Shown: piece after piece, positions 12,240-23,759 of the stretch
Numbering within the stretch: position 1 is the first letter of the stretch
Layout of the letters: every line of letters starts with the position of its first letter
From: Orychophragmus violaceus
Taxonomy: Eukaryota > Streptophyta > Magnoliopsida > Brassicales > Brassicaceae
NCBI GenBank assembly: GCA_030180135.1
Contig: CM058230.1
Span: 19,159,082-19,223,081, forward strand
Length of the DNA stretch: 64,000 bases
Reading direction: 5' to 3'
The notes under the pieces: model-generated
Told to the model about the DNA's origin: nothing
What the model saw: the letters and a program-made list of their open reading frames with translations, nothing else
Database searches by the model: none
Made by a program: the position numbers and the translations under genes

Positions 12240-13154
12240 ATGTTTAAGACTACTTTCTCATTGCGATCCGTCCTTGAGAAGGAAAAGTTAAATGGATCAA
12301 ATTTCCTGGATTGGTATCGGAATTTGAGAATAGTCCTCAAGCAGGAGAGCAAGGACTATGTCCTTAAGAAAGCTCTTCCAGAAAGGCTTGGGACCAATCG
12401 CTCGAATGCAGCATATGATGCTTGGAATAAGCATTATATTGATGTGGTAGATGTGCGTGGTCTGATGTTGGCTACCATGGTATCGGACTTAAATAGTCAA
12501 TGCGAGAACATGGAGTCGCCAATAGAGATGATCACCAGCCTGAAGCTGAAGTTTCAGGATCTGGCACGAGTTGAGAGATTCCAGATGGTGAAGTCTCTCA
12601 CTGGGTGCAAACTACCTAAGGATGCTCCAGTGAGTCCTCATGTCATTAAAATGATGGGTTACATTGATAACCTGGGGAAACTGGAATGTCCTGTCAGCTT
12701 AGAGTTGGCCACTGACATCATTCTGCAGTCACTGCCGTCTAGTTATGATAAGTTTATCAAAAGCTATATCAAGAATAACTTGACGAAGACGTTGACTGAG
12801 CTGCATGGTATGATCAAAACAGCAGAGCAAGACATCGTAAAGGGTAAAATATTTGAGAAATCTTGTGTTGACAAGGGTAGAGGCAGGGCCGTCCGGATTT
12901 GGAATCAGGATAAGCCTGTGTCATCTTATAAGCCCAAGTCCGGCCCATCTGGTGTTAGAAAGTGTTTCTACTGTGATGAGTCAAGGCATTGGAAGAGAGA
13001 TTGCATTAAATTCTTGGAAGATTCACAAGAGATGAAGGAGATGTATGGTACTTCTTCTTCAGGTATTGTGTTATTACTTCAAGTTCTACGCATGTATTGG
13101 ATACTAGTTGTGGTACTGATATTTTGGAAATATGCAGGGCCTAAGCATCAGTAG
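12240..13154 (+). CDS. Copia-1 Gag (partial polyprotein, 304 aa)
   Basis: Structural Gag protein, expected to form the virus-like particle and package element RNA. The N-terminus (residues 6-45) contains LRSVLEKEKLNGSNFLDWYR, a UBN2/retrotran_gag-type start shared with Copia-3. Near residue 240 an intact zinc knuckle CFYCDESRHWKRDC fits CX2CX4HX4C. The frame runs past the knuckle but then diverges and stops near where the protease should start, so the full polyprotein is lost. A splice-acceptor-like TTTCAG lies just upstream of the ATG. Downstream pol remnants (integrase-like at 13560-14095, RT and RNase H scraps to about 15470) are shredded by frameshifts and stops. Confidence 0.8.
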   Translation: MFKTTFSLRSVLEKEKLNGSNFLDWYRNLRIVLKQESKDYVLKKALPERLGTNRSNAAYDAWNKHYIDVVDVRGLMLATMVSDLNSQCENMESPIEMITSLKLKFQDLARVERFQMVKSLTGCKLPKDAPVSPHVIKMMGYIDNLGKLECPVSLELATDIILQSLPSSYDKFIKSYIKNNLTKTLTELHGMIKTAEQDIVKGKIFEKSCVDKGRGRAVRIWNQDKPVSSYKPKSGPSGVRKCFYCDESRHWKRDCIKFLEDSQEMKEMYGTSSSGIVLLLQVLRMYWILVVVLIFWKYAGPKHQ

Positions 13155-16100
13155 AACGTTGATGAAAGGACAAGTGGAACTGCAAGTCTGGTATGGAGCA
13201 ATGGTTGCTACATGTGCCGTGGAGATTCTCCACTTGTATGAGCCTTTCAACTTTGGTTTTTGAATTAAGTAATTGCTGCTATGTATGTGCTTTATGCAGA
13301 GATGTCTTTCATTTTCTTGTAAGAATTTGGATGTTTTTCATTCTGATAAAAGACGAGTTTTGCTCTTTTGATCTTAATGAAATATTATATGGTAGCACCC
13401 CTTTTGATAAATGGGTTTTATGTCTTAAACCAATATACACCAGAATATAACATAAATACAAAACGGTTTAAGTCTGATGACTTGAACTCGATTTTTTCCT
13501 TAACATAGTCGTTTTGACCACATAGAGTGAAGCGGATTCAAAAGTTCCATTGTTATGGGCTTTAGGCTCATTTGATTATAAATCATTTGAGACATGAATT
13601 CTGCTTGCTGGGCCAAATGACCAAGGCTTCTTTAGCAGTGCTAAAGAAAAGGGCCAGAGGCTCATTGGGCCATGCCCATACTGATGTATGTGACCCGATG
13701 AGCATTAGTGCCAAAGGAAATCTTCAGTACTTCATTACCTTATTGATGGCTTCAGTAAGTATGGTTGTGTTCTTTTGATGAGACACGAGTAGGAATCCTT
13801 TGAGGAGTTCCAAAATGAAGTATAGAACCGATATGACAGAAGTATTAAGATCCTCGATTAGATCGCGGATTAGAATACTTGAGTCAAGAATTGGGTGATC
13901 ATCTAAGTGAGTGTGAAGTCATATCACAGCTCTTTTCTCCTGGAAACCTAAATGGTGTTTCTGAGAGAACGAATCGGACCTTACTAGATATGCTCCGATT
14001 AATGATGAGTCACAAGAATCTTCCATCATCCTTTAAGAATACGCTCAAAATGTCAATGTTTGCGCAGAAAAGGGTTTCAATCAGAATCAATTGAAAGACG
14101 CCACATTGGATGTGGACTGGAAGTTCTTTCAAGTATATTGTTTCTGATCATTTGGGGATGATAGCTGACAAGCTTGAACCCAAATATGATAAATTCTACC
14201 TCGCTGGTTGTCCTAGGGAAACCGAGGCTTACTACTTTTATAACCAATCCGAGAACAAAGTTTTTTGTTGTACGGAACTGTGTCTTTTGAGAAAGATTGT
14301 ACTTTCCAACAAGCAAAGTGGGAGTAAAAGTACACATCGAAGAAATTCGATAAACACAGGAGACTGCTCAACCTGTTGAGGGAGAGCAGCGGTGAGATCT
14401 ACAAAGTGCTGTAGGATCTACACCTGTGGAGCCTGAAATTCGCAGATCCGAATGGATCCGTCACTAACCCGAGAGTGATTTCTCGTAACCGATTGCCGTG
14501 ATCTGTTGATCATTGAAAAGTGACGAGCATGCGAAATTCAAAGAAGCGATGGTGAGCCCCAACTCCGAAAATTTGCTAGGTATGCATGTTAGCTTCACCG
14601 ATCTATTTATAGATTGAAGCAAACATCTTGGAGTTGGAATCTGCGTTCTGTTAAAACAGTCAAAAGTTTTGACTTGATCAGGAACGAATAGAAACCGTGT
14701 GTTTACAAGTAGACTAGTGGGAGCGTAGTTGCATTTCTCACACTGTATGTATATAACATACTTATTCTCATAAACGACGTTCCGTCGCTTAAGTCTCATG
14801 AGACTTGGGTCGGAAGTCATTTTCATCAAAAAGACATGGGAGAAGCCGCGTGAATTCTTGGAATAAGAATCTATTGAAATAGATTGGGGTAGGCTAATTG
14901 GATCGTGTCAGAATCCTTATGTTGATAAGGTATTGGACAGTTCCAATATGCATAATTCCAAGAATGGCTTCACACCAAAGGTCTTATGGCAATAATATTA
15001 GCAAGATGAAGTGTCTTGGACACTGGCTGAGCTAGTAACAATCTTAGCAAGATGAAGTGTTTTTGAACACTGGCTGAGCTAGTATGTATGAATGTGATTC
15101 CTTATGCTTCTGCAATAGAATCCATCATGAATGCCATGATCTACACTCATCCACATGCAGCTTACGCATTGCGAGTAGATACCAAGTTGTTCCGGTAAAA
15201 TTCACTGAATAGTTACCAGAAATATCCCAAGTGTTTGAGGAACACTAAGGATAGGTTCGTGGTGAACTGAGGAAGTGACGAACCAGTTGAAAGTAGTTAG
15301 ACGGACAAAGACGATTCCCGGTTCTCACCTGGTTATGTCTCTTTGTCTGAATAGCGGTGCTATCTGTTGGAAGGGCTCCAAGCAGTGAACCGTAGAATAG
15401 TGCTTTTATCTGAATGGCGGTGTGGTTTGTTGGAATTGTTTCAAGCAAAAACACCGCAGTCTCTCCCACAACCTAATCACGAGATTTATTCTGTTGCTGT
15501 AGGTATAAGATATCTGAAGAGATGATCTTGATTCTAGTGGGAGTTGCTTTAGTTATGTTATAATCTTTACATAAACATGCTATGGCAATGTTTGTGTAAG
15601 TTAAAAACTGACATCGGTATTGTTTGATCATTGGATGATTAAATAATGGTCCCAAAGTATTTTGTGTTCATCTTATAGGTCATCAAGTTGAGGACTTGAT
15701 CATGAAACCCTATAAGTAAGAGATGACATAAATTATGATTGTCCCTAGTCGAGGTTGTTGAAGTGGGACACCAATAACCGCGAGAGACTAGCATGTGAGG
15801 TGACTGTTGGACTAAGTTTCATGGAGTCAATGATATGATTATCACAGTCAATCACATAGATATATGTTGGTGAACGTATGATCGGACATGACCCGCTAAT
15901 GAGAACTCCACAGGATAGTTATATCAGTGTCATGGGAGGTTCTCATTACGACTATAGAGTATAGTCCTTAGACCTGAGTTCATCATGCTTTCTAGCATAT
16001 GAATTGGTACGTTTTGACCTTGTCAAATGTCGTTCCGTAACTGGCGGCTATAACGGCATTGCTTAGGCGTATCATGAAGTATGTGTAGAAACAGGGATGG

Positions 16101-16343
16101 AACGAGATGGGATTTGTCCCTCCCATATAACGGGAGATAAATATCTCAGGGCCCATCGTAAATTTGATACTGAGAAAATGCATGGCCGTGCTCAAACGAG
16201 GTGATTGTCAGTCGTTTGTTTTATCAGTATAGATCAGGAGTGTTGGCTTTAATAAGGATGACATAGTCTCTTGCCTTATGCCATATCGAGATATAGAGAC
16301 GAAGGGATTATAGGAATAGGTGATTCCAGTACAAGTGGGAGAT
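13155..16343 (+). pseudogene. Copia-1 pol remnants and 3' non-coding region
   Basis: Short out-of-frame pieces align in order with Copia-3's polyprotein. They include an integrase core near 13660-13800 (GHAHTDVCDPMS, then YFIT), FSPGNLNGVSERTNRTLLDM near 13930-13995, a post-integrase segment near 14110-14260 (YDKFYLAGCPRETEAYYFY), and RT and RNase H scraps to about 15470. No catalytic triad is intact. From about 15500 to 16343 the sequence parallels the long untranslated region before the Copia-3 3' LTR. Confidence 0.8.
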
Positions 16344-17043
16344 TGTTGGGATTATGTCCTGAAATCACATTGTACTTACTCTGACGATAGTTGTGTGCCG
16401 AGATCAGATATGTTGTATGATACTGGGCGGTTGCAATGCTTTGCTAGAAGCCTCTTGCAGTCTGTAAGTTGTAGACTTACTGCCAGTATTATATGATCCT
16501 ATAGGGTCACACACCTAAGCAATCTGGAAGCTTATATATGGGAATGATCATCATGGTGGTGATCAAGATGATGTGTATTGGATACATATCAATATCGATT
16601 AAAGAGAGGTGTGTCGATCGACACAGTTGATGTATCGATCGACACAGGGTCGATTCCGAGACTGATGTTTCGGTTTATGACTTAAACTTTTTCGGTTAAA
16701 CCCGAAAAATGGTTTAGTCATAACAGGTCGTATATATATAGGCTTATATGGTCGACCTGAACCCTAAGCAGTTCAGTTTTCTTGATCAGAAAAAGCAGAA
16801 ACTCTCTCTCTTCGATTCCCAGATCCGGCACTAGCATCCCGGCTTTCCAGGTTGTGTGCATGTGGACTACGATAGAGGCGAGGCACCTGAATCGCTCCTG
16901 ATCTTGTCTTACCATTCATTTCCGCTGCCAGAACAAGGTAAATGCGAGATCCATGATTCAATAACACAAACCCTTAGATCCTAGGCTCGGAATTCAGACT
17001 TAGGGTTGCCTAATTGGATTAGGAACTGATAGGAATTCCATCA
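16344..17043 (+). repeat. Copia-1 3' LTR
   Basis: 700 bp, about nine substitutions from the 5' LTR. Preceded by the purine-rich AAGTGGGAGAT and followed by target duplication CATCC. Confidence 0.95.
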
Positions 17044-17048
17044 CATCC

Positions 17049-17248
17049 AAAATTCGATTTCAGCTAGAACTTCTCATCGACGGTTTAACCGACTTATATC
17101 GAGGTGGATTCATTGAGATTTTCCAATCTCTTTCCTTTGTAATGCTTCTTTGTCTTTTTTTTTTTGCCAAAGTAATTCTTAATTAGGTTGTAACCCATGT
17201 AACCTCTAACTCTTTCCTTTAATGATATTAACAGTTTAGTAAAAAAAA
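17049..17248 (+). mobile_element. LINE 3' end (continuation after Copia-1)
   Basis: Joined to 10142, the frame continues through DRGIQNSISARTSHRRFNR to a stop, the arginine-rich C-terminus typical of plant LINEs. A short 3' UTR and a run of A (17241-17248) follow. This explains why Copia-1 is flanked by the two halves of one LINE. Confidence 0.7.
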
Positions 17249-17270
17249 CTAAAATGAAGCTAGAAAGGAA

Positions 17271-18648
17271 CTGATGTATATCTAGAACCTTTCGGTTCGC
17301 TCTAATATCCTCCTTGTCATGAACTTCGATGCAAGCCGCCGAAAACTCCTTTGGTGCCGTCTGTGTCTCCCCGGTGGTCAGTTGTTTGTACTGGAGCCGG
17401 GGAGGAGCTCCATGTCTTTTTAAGTCTTCGGCAATAGTTTTCACGCGCGTCTTCTTCACCGTCGGTGGGGTCTGGCTCGTGTTTGGCGACGTTCTGGTGG
17501 CTCTTGGCAGTGTCTATGGCTACGATCCGTTGTTCCTCGGCTATGTTTCTCCGGTTTATCGTCGTGGTTTCCTATATATGTGAATCCCGTTCTTCTTCCT
17601 CAGTGTCTCAGCTCTAAAATCGTCACTTCCGGTGATGTATGGCGAGAAGTTGACGCTTCTTCTTGAATCCGGTGTTTGCTCAGTCATTGGTGGTCTTGGG
17701 TTGTGGTGAGCTTGTTCTTCCTGTTTTGATTGGTCGAGCTGTTAGTCGTGTGTAGATTTGGTGAGCATAGGGCATTTAAGATTTGGTTTAGGAGGATTTT
17801 ATTTAGGGGTCGTCTACATCTGATCTCACCCTTGCTTTGGTTATTTGGTTATCTTGTGTTTAGGGTCAGTATGGTTAGAAGGCTATTTTTATCTTCAGCC
17901 TTGAGATGGTTTGGGTCGTATCTTTTGTTAGAGTTGCAACTTTGTGGGTGGAGGTTTTCTTGTTAGATGTTTTAGCTAATGGTTTCTTTGCCTTCCTTTG
18001 GTTGAGGGGCATTTGGTTTAGTTTGCTTTAGGTGGCGATTTTACTTAGCATTGAGAAAGTGATTTTCTTTTCTGGTGGCTCCTTCGGCGTAGTTCATGTG
18101 GTTCTCTTTCTTATCTTTTGCTTCTGGTCTTTTACCTTTGGCAAGGGTTATCCGGCCTATTTTTAAGGAATTGGAGCTTCGGCTCTTTTCGAATCTAGCT
18201 ATTTGGTGGCGAATGGTAAATAGTTTGGTCATTCGTCTTCCCTAGTTTGGTTTGCATACGCTTTGCTCGTGGCTTCTTTTGGTGGAGAAATATAATGAGT
18301 GTCAGTAGATCTGCCTCAATAATTATCGGCTCCAGGTGTTACGCTCCTTTTTTTCTCGGTAGTTGGTGCTCACTGCCTCTTCATTGCATGTATGCTTGTT
18401 CTCGATCTGACTATCGTCTCTTTGCGGTTGAAGTTAGCGGGTTTGTCTACATGTCTTGTGGTTTTAAGGCTAACTAATGTTTTCAGTTTATTGTTTTATG
18501 TATATCATGTCTTAGAGGATTTCTTCTAATCTATCGGCTTTTGGCTCTGATATAAAATTGTGATTGCTGGTTATAGACTCGTAAAACTGTATTCGAACAA
18601 TGTATTTGATTCTAATAATGAAATGAAAATCTTTCTAATGAAAAAAAA
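17271..18648 (+). mobile_element. Poly(A)-tailed non-LTR retroposon, 5'-truncated, 1378 bp
   Basis: An 11-bp direct repeat CTAGAAAGGAA flanks the segment (17260-17270 and 18649-18659), and it ends in eight A residues (18641-18648). That is the signature of target-primed reverse transcription. The body has no intact ORF; it is TG- and TTT-rich and ends in CTAATGAAAAAAAA, like plant LINE 3' UTRs. It is most likely a 5'-truncated LINE copy, but a retrocopied non-coding RNA is not excluded. Confidence 0.75.
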
Positions 18649-18779
18649 CTAGAAAGGAATTCAATTGGCAATAAAACTAGAGAAACATACCAAATAAAGC
18701 ATCAAGAGACCTCATCTGTGAGTGCGTTTTTTCTGTGTGGACACTCGCTCTAGTGCTGACGTGCACTCCAGCTAGAGTT

Positions 18780-19014
18780 ATTTTATGTTATATATATATA
18801 TACTCGGTTGGATAATCAGAAAGAGATGCTCGATCTCCCCCAATTAGAGTAAACCCTAATTGTTTTGTTTCTATAGCTCTCTCGAAGGGGATCAGGAACT
18901 CGTGGAGTGTATTTTCTTGCTCTCGATTGACTCTAGTTTTTTCTGCTTCTCGTGAATCTCTCTTTGTCTGTGGATTCTTCGTGGTATTTCGGCGAAGAGA
19001 GACATAGATCGGAT
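18780..19014 (+). promoter_or_regulatory. DCP5 promoter region and 5' UTR
   Basis: A TATA-like TTATATATATATATACTC lies at about 18786-18803. A telo-box AAACCCTAA at 18851-18859 is common near starts of plant genes for RNA metabolism and translation. The transcription start is not visible directly. The start codon at 19015 is the first ATG that enters the LSm domain frame. Confidence 0.5.
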
Positions 19015-21890
19015 ATGGCGACTGATAACACAGGCGCGAAATCGAGCTCCGCTGCGGATTCTTACGTAGGGAGCTTGATTAGTTTGACATCCAAGAGCGA
19101 GATCAGATACGAAGGAATCCTTTACAACATTAATACTGATGAATCCAGTATCGGACTTCAGAACGGTACGATTTCGTTTCAATTCCGTCGCAGGATTGTT
19201 AGATGTGTAGTGTATAATTCTGATTGTGTATCCCCTTGTGTTCTTCTCTCTGATTTGGCAGAAAGTTATGTTTTCGTTTGGGTACGATCGTTGTTATTCT
19301 TGTGCACCATTCTTGAACTGTATAACCCGGTTTTTATGAGACTCATATTGTTCTTGTGCTTGAAAAAGTAGTGTTCGTCTCTACTATGTAGCTTATCGGC
19401 GCCTTGAAACTATTGGGTGGGGAATGAAGGCTTAGGTCTTGTGAGATTGACATGTCCTGATCCCTGTTATTTCAACATATGTAGTCCGATCATTTGGAAC
19501 TGAAGGAAGGGAAACAAATGGTCCGCAAGTTCCTCCAAGTGAGAAAGTTTATGGGTACATATTGTTCCGTGGAACAGATATCAAGGTATCCAACAGGATC
19601 GTGCTAATGCTTTGATGTAATCAGTGTTATCCGCCTGCCCACTTTGTACACTAATTCTTCTTCTTGTTGGCAGGATTTGCAAGTCAAAGCCTCTCCACCA
19701 GTCCAGCCTCCAGCTCCACCTACTATAAATAATGACCCTGCTATAATTCAGGTGAATGGTGGAAATGTTGTACAATAATACTGTGTGTGATCTTAGACTC
19801 AATTTGATGTATCCCCATTCTCTCATTGTCTTTGTTTTGCAGTCTCACTACCCTACTCCGATGCCTACATCGATTAGCTTGCCTCCTGCTGCGAGCAATT
19901 CACTGCCTGACATTAGTTCTCATAATGGACAACCTGGACAGCATGTGATGGGATTCCAAAACTCAATGCCTTTGTATCAGCCTGGTGGAAATCTTAGTTC
20001 GTGGGGAACATCGCCACAACCCCCAATGTATTGGCAAGGATTTTACACACCACCGGGCAATGACCTTCCCCAACTACATCAACAGTCTCCGATTCGACCC
20101 CCTCATGGGCTGCCAATGCACGTTTCTCTGCAGCAACCCCTGCAATATCCTAACTTTAATACCCCTCCACCTACTGGTTCATCAACTTTGCAGGGTTCAA
20201 GCTTGCCGGAACCACCCTCTTCATTGTTTCCTTTTAGTAGCAGTTCTCAAACTCTACCTCCCAGTTCATTTCCTTTTACTGGTCTGCCTATGACACTGCC
20301 TTCAGGCCTGCAATCAACACTGCAATCATCACCATCTCCTTCCCTAGCTTCAGAGATGGCACCTCCTTTGTTGTTGAACAAAGTTCCTATTTCTGTGCCT
20401 CCTACCCTTCCGCAGGATGCTAATTTGCTTCCCTTTTCTCTACCAACCACTGGAGCCACCCATACAAGTCTTCCACTGTCTAACAAGCCTAGTGTAGTTA
20501 CTGGTTCTATTTCTGTACCGCAGACAACACCATCAACATCTGCTCCTTTTGCTGAAGTTTCTAGTTCCGTTAGCCTAGATAAGTCAAAACCTTTGTTGGT
20601 TACTCCTGGCCAACTGCTGCAGTTTGGATCTGCTGCAGTCTCTTTGTCCCCATCTTCTAACAAAGCGGATATAGATGTCGAGGTGGTTCATGTATCGTCA
20701 TCAGCTGGGTTGGAACAATCTACTCCAATTACATCACAAGCCCAACCTCCAATACTGCCATTGCCTTCGTCTGCAAGGCCAACTCAGAAGGTTTTTAATG
20801 AATTTTCAAAATATGTCTGGATTACCTTGAATAACCCGTGTCTGTTAATGCCCATTTTTTTTCCATCCTATCTCTTTTTCTTTCTAAAAGCTCGCTGGCT
20901 TCCTTCCTTGGTCTGTTAGATTTCTTTATTCATGTATACTTGTTGTTTAATGATTAATTGATTTCGTTTGCTTTTTTTTTTCTCTCAGCCTAACGGGCAT
21001 TCGTTCCCAAACCATAATGATTACAGAGGACGTGGGAGAGGAAGAGGAAGAGGAGCAGGGGTAATATTCTTCTCACTTATTCGTAGAATGTAACAAGGCT
21101 TGCATTTGTTTTTGCTGGGGAAAAGATTTTTCCAGTTTAAAATAGTCAGTGAACCATAAGGCATGTATGCTAATAATCCTCCTTGTTGGCAGAGATCACA
21201 CCACGTAATGAAGTTCACTGAAGATTTTGATTTCACGGCAATGAATGAAAAGTTCAATAAGGATGAAGTATGGGGCCATCTTGGGAAGAGTACTAATGGA
21301 GATGGTGATGGGGATGATGATTCCCCAATCGTAGATGAATCTGAGCTGCCTAAGATCGAGGTCAAAGTAAGTGAAGTAGACATGCTATATAATCAAGTAA
21401 AACCGCTATATAACCTCCCCCTCTCTGGTCTCATATACCATGCCTGTTTATTGATGTAGCCTGTTTACAACAAAGACGACTTTTTCGATAGCCTCTCATC
21501 AAATTCCATTGACCGAGATTCCCAAAATGCAAGGCCTAGGTTCTCAGAACTACGGAAACTAGATACTGAGGTACAATCTATATCTTTCCACGCTCAAAAG
21601 CAGACTAGTGGTTTCTGGTGATACTCAATTTTCCAGAATCTTGAGAGAAACCCATCGACTCTTGACTAATGCTAACGGTATAATTCCAGACATTTGGTGA
21701 GTTCTCAAGATTCAGAGGAGGCCGGGGAGGGCGTGGTGGTTATGGTCGAAATGGTTATTCACGTGGTGGTTATGGCGGGCGTGGTTATGGCGGCTATAAT
21801 GGGCGCGGTGGTGGTGGTGGCGGTGGCGGCGGCGGCTATGGATATGGTGGTCGTGGCCAAGGGAGAGGTGTATCAAATCGTACTTCCTAG
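19015..21890 (+). CDS. DCP5: DCP5, LSm14/Scd6-type mRNA decapping and P-body protein
   Basis: Eight coding exons: 19015-19165, 19485-19585, 19674-19751, 19843-20790, 20989-21060, 21193-21366, 21460-21570 and 21690-21890. All introns are GT..AG and the total is 611 codons plus stop, the length I recall for Arabidopsis DCP5. Domains in order: N-terminal LSm14 domain (about residues 15-95, with YVGSLISLTSKSEIRYEGIL and FRGTDIKDLQV), a long Pro/Ser/Gln-rich linker (about 110-430), a short RGRGRGRGRG tract, DFDF box (FTEDFDF, 457-463), FFD box (YNKDDFFDSL, 511-520), TFG box (ETFGEFSRF, from 545) and a C-terminal RGG/GY-rich tail. The family acts in cytoplasmic P-bodies, promoting decapping with DCP1/DCP2 and repressing translation. 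The RGG tail and FDF region are expected to bind RNA and DDX6-type helicases. Nothing suggests loss of function. Confidence 0.95.
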
Positions 21891-22200
21891 AAGTTCTATG
21901 ACTCTAATCTGATGGAGCCATCATGCTTTTGAGTACATTTGGTATGTTGCAATAAAAAAAACAGAAACAAAAAACTTAAGAGTCTAGTGTAATGTTTCTT
22001 TGTTAAAACCTCCTCCTCCCTTGTGTGGTTTTCGAGTAAGTATCAATTTGATTTCTGAGCTTTTGTTTAAAGTTTGGTAATACCGTCTTTCGGTATTCAA
22101 TGTCATTTTATACTTTTGTGGACTTGACATTTTGTGAAATGCATTTTCTTATATTACCTTTTATAGCTTCTTGCTTTTCTGGGAACATATTATGGTGACA
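21891..22200 (+). other. DCP5 3' UTR and downstream region
   Basis: AT-rich, non-coding sequence after the stop. AATAAAAAA at about 21950 and a T-rich stretch (22000-22170) are compatible with plant polyadenylation signals. No other feature is seen. Confidence 0.5.
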
Positions 22201-22389
22201 ATGGTCTTGAATAGTCAAAATATTTTTGACTTTGAGCACAGCACCAGCAGCCTCAAATCAAATGGGCCGTAAATACAAGGAGAGAGAGGTCAAAAATACA
22301 TGGATCTATGATTCACAAAACATCACTTTGTCTCCGAGTCTGAGAGAGACTGTTGCACTGTAGTCAACTTGGAAGAGAGATAATAGAAA

Positions 22390-23300
22390 GGGAAGTATTT
22401 GGCTCGTCTTGTTTGCGAGACTCTCAGGTTTAGTAATCTTGGTTGTGGTTGTGTACTGGGGCTCTTTTACTTAAGTCCAGCTTCGCCCCTCGTCAAGGTC
22501 TCACCTACTCTGGAATGATCACACACTCCTTGTTGATTTACTATTGGATCTCTCTCTCTCTGGTCTCTATCAAGTTTGTCCTTTTTGTATACTCTTCATC
22601 CTCTGCTGATGGTAATTGGCTTCATCCTTGTAAGTGGAGAAGGTAGTAGTGATCCTCCTTCATAGCTTTTGAAGATTTCATCTCTTTCTTGAATAATTTG
22701 TTGTTTATTTTCGGAATTTGGGAATTATGCAGCGATTCTGATACACAGATGCCTACCTGGTTCAAGGAAAAGGAAGAAAGCAGTTCATCTATGGCTACAA
22801 GGAGTGGCATTGGGCAAAGTTCCACTCCCAATTGGGAATTTTCTCTAATTTCTACAGTCCCATTCTAGGATGGGTTTACTCTCCGTTTCTCTCTTCGCTG
22901 CCCAGGTCCATCTTTTTTTTTTTGAGAGACTACTGTTGTTTGTAAAGTTTTAGTAATAATGTCGTTGTGTTGCAGTGGGTGACTGGGTTCTTCAGCTTCT
23001 GACATAGAGGAGAAGTACGGACGACAAGAACCACGTTTCTTCCATGGCACGTCTTTCTTGGACTCTACACGTACCCTCTAGCCATTGCCACCGCCGAGAC
23101 TGGACTACTTGAGAAACTGACATTCCTTCAGACCAAGAGAATGTCAGTTTCTACACTTCTACATTGCTGAATCAATGGTCGTCAACGGTCTAGGTCTCGG
23201 CTTGGTTCTACACTTCTACTATGTGGCATTGTTATAACTGCGGCTGTTTTGCCAAAGTATCAGAGCCATTCTCATCGACGCTTCTTGAGAGTGAAGCTGC
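22390..23300 (+). pseudogene. Cytochrome b561 (ascorbate-dependent transmembrane reductase) pseudogene
   Basis: Exon pieces in order give LFARLSGL (about 22410), LHPLLMVIGFILVSG (about 22597-22640), AILIHRCLPGSRKRKKAVHL (from 22732), WVTGFF then HRGEVRTTRTTFLPWHVFLG (from 22976), AIATAETGLLEKLTFLQTK (from 23083) and ITAAVLPKYQSHS (about 23237-23275). These are the helices and heme-histidine loops of plant CYB561 proteins, which move electrons across membranes. It is dead: no start codon in frame, frameshifts around the helix carrying the third histidine (22830-22870), a stop where tryptophan is expected in the FFSF*HRGEV segment (about 23000), and a broken C-terminus. Intron borders partly survive, so it is a decayed genomic copy and not a retrocopy. 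It lies tail-to-head between two intact genes. Confidence 0.8.
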
Positions 23301-23759
23301 TTCCGGCCAAGACACCATTTTTGTGGAATTCAAGAGATAAGTTTTGCAAGAGCTCTGGAGGCTTCGAGTCGCTTGTGAATTGTGATAAAGGAGTGACCGG
23401 AGCTAACGCGATTGAATTCGACTGACCGAATAAACCCTCTTCAAATTTTCCAACTACTTTATTCATGGATCACGCTCCATTTGTGTCCATAGTTGCAACT
23501 AATTTTCAAATTGATTTGCAGTATGGTTTGAGTTGGACTGGATCGGTTCAACCACCCATCATCATAAAGAACCGACACGGAATAACTCCGCGTGTGGGCA
23601 ACAATAAAACGGCAACGTTTCGGCTGAGGTAGAAACAATAAAAGAATACAAGCCCTCTTTAACTCGTAGCCAATCCAAATTAAAAGCCAAAGAGATTTGC
23701 GATTGAAAATCTTGGACGAGGAGAAGGAAGAAGGATCTGATCAATCTCGATAGAAGAAG
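23301..23759 (+). promoter_or_regulatory. Upstream region and 5' UTR of the CWC16-type gene
   Basis: No clear TATA box. The last 60 bases are purine-rich (GACGAGGAGAAGGAAGAAGG, GATAGAAGAAGATG) as in many plant 5' UTRs. The promoter may overlap the end of the cytochrome b561 pseudogene, whose boundary is not sharp. Confidence 0.4.

Larger units (their letters stand above)
10143..17043 (+). mobile_element. Copia-1: full-length but decayed Ty1/copia retrotransposon
   Basis: Two 700-bp LTRs (10143-10842 and 16344-17043) start TGTTGGGA and end CCATCA, and are flanked by a perfect 5-bp target duplication CATCC (10138-10142, 17044-17048). PBS TGGTATCAGAGC at 10844 is complementary to initiator methionine tRNA. 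The PPT (about 16329-16343) precedes the 3' LTR. A gag ORF survives (12240-13154), but protease, integrase, RT and RNase H (13060-16250) are only fragments. The LTRs differ at about nine positions (roughly 1.3%). The family is related to Copia-3: similar gag, the same PPT and the same splice-like sites. It carries arrays of paired TCGATCG palindromes. Confidence 0.95.

Noticed and set aside
20247..20663. 138-aa minus-strand ORF inside DCP5 exon 4
   Set aside because: It is antisense to the Pro/Ser-rich linker, whose biased composition keeps the other strand open; there is no start context or family resemblance.
19756..20919. Single-exon 387-aa protein
   Set aside because: It is DCP5 exon 4 extended into both introns; splice sites at 19843 and 20790 join it to the LSm and DFDF parts.
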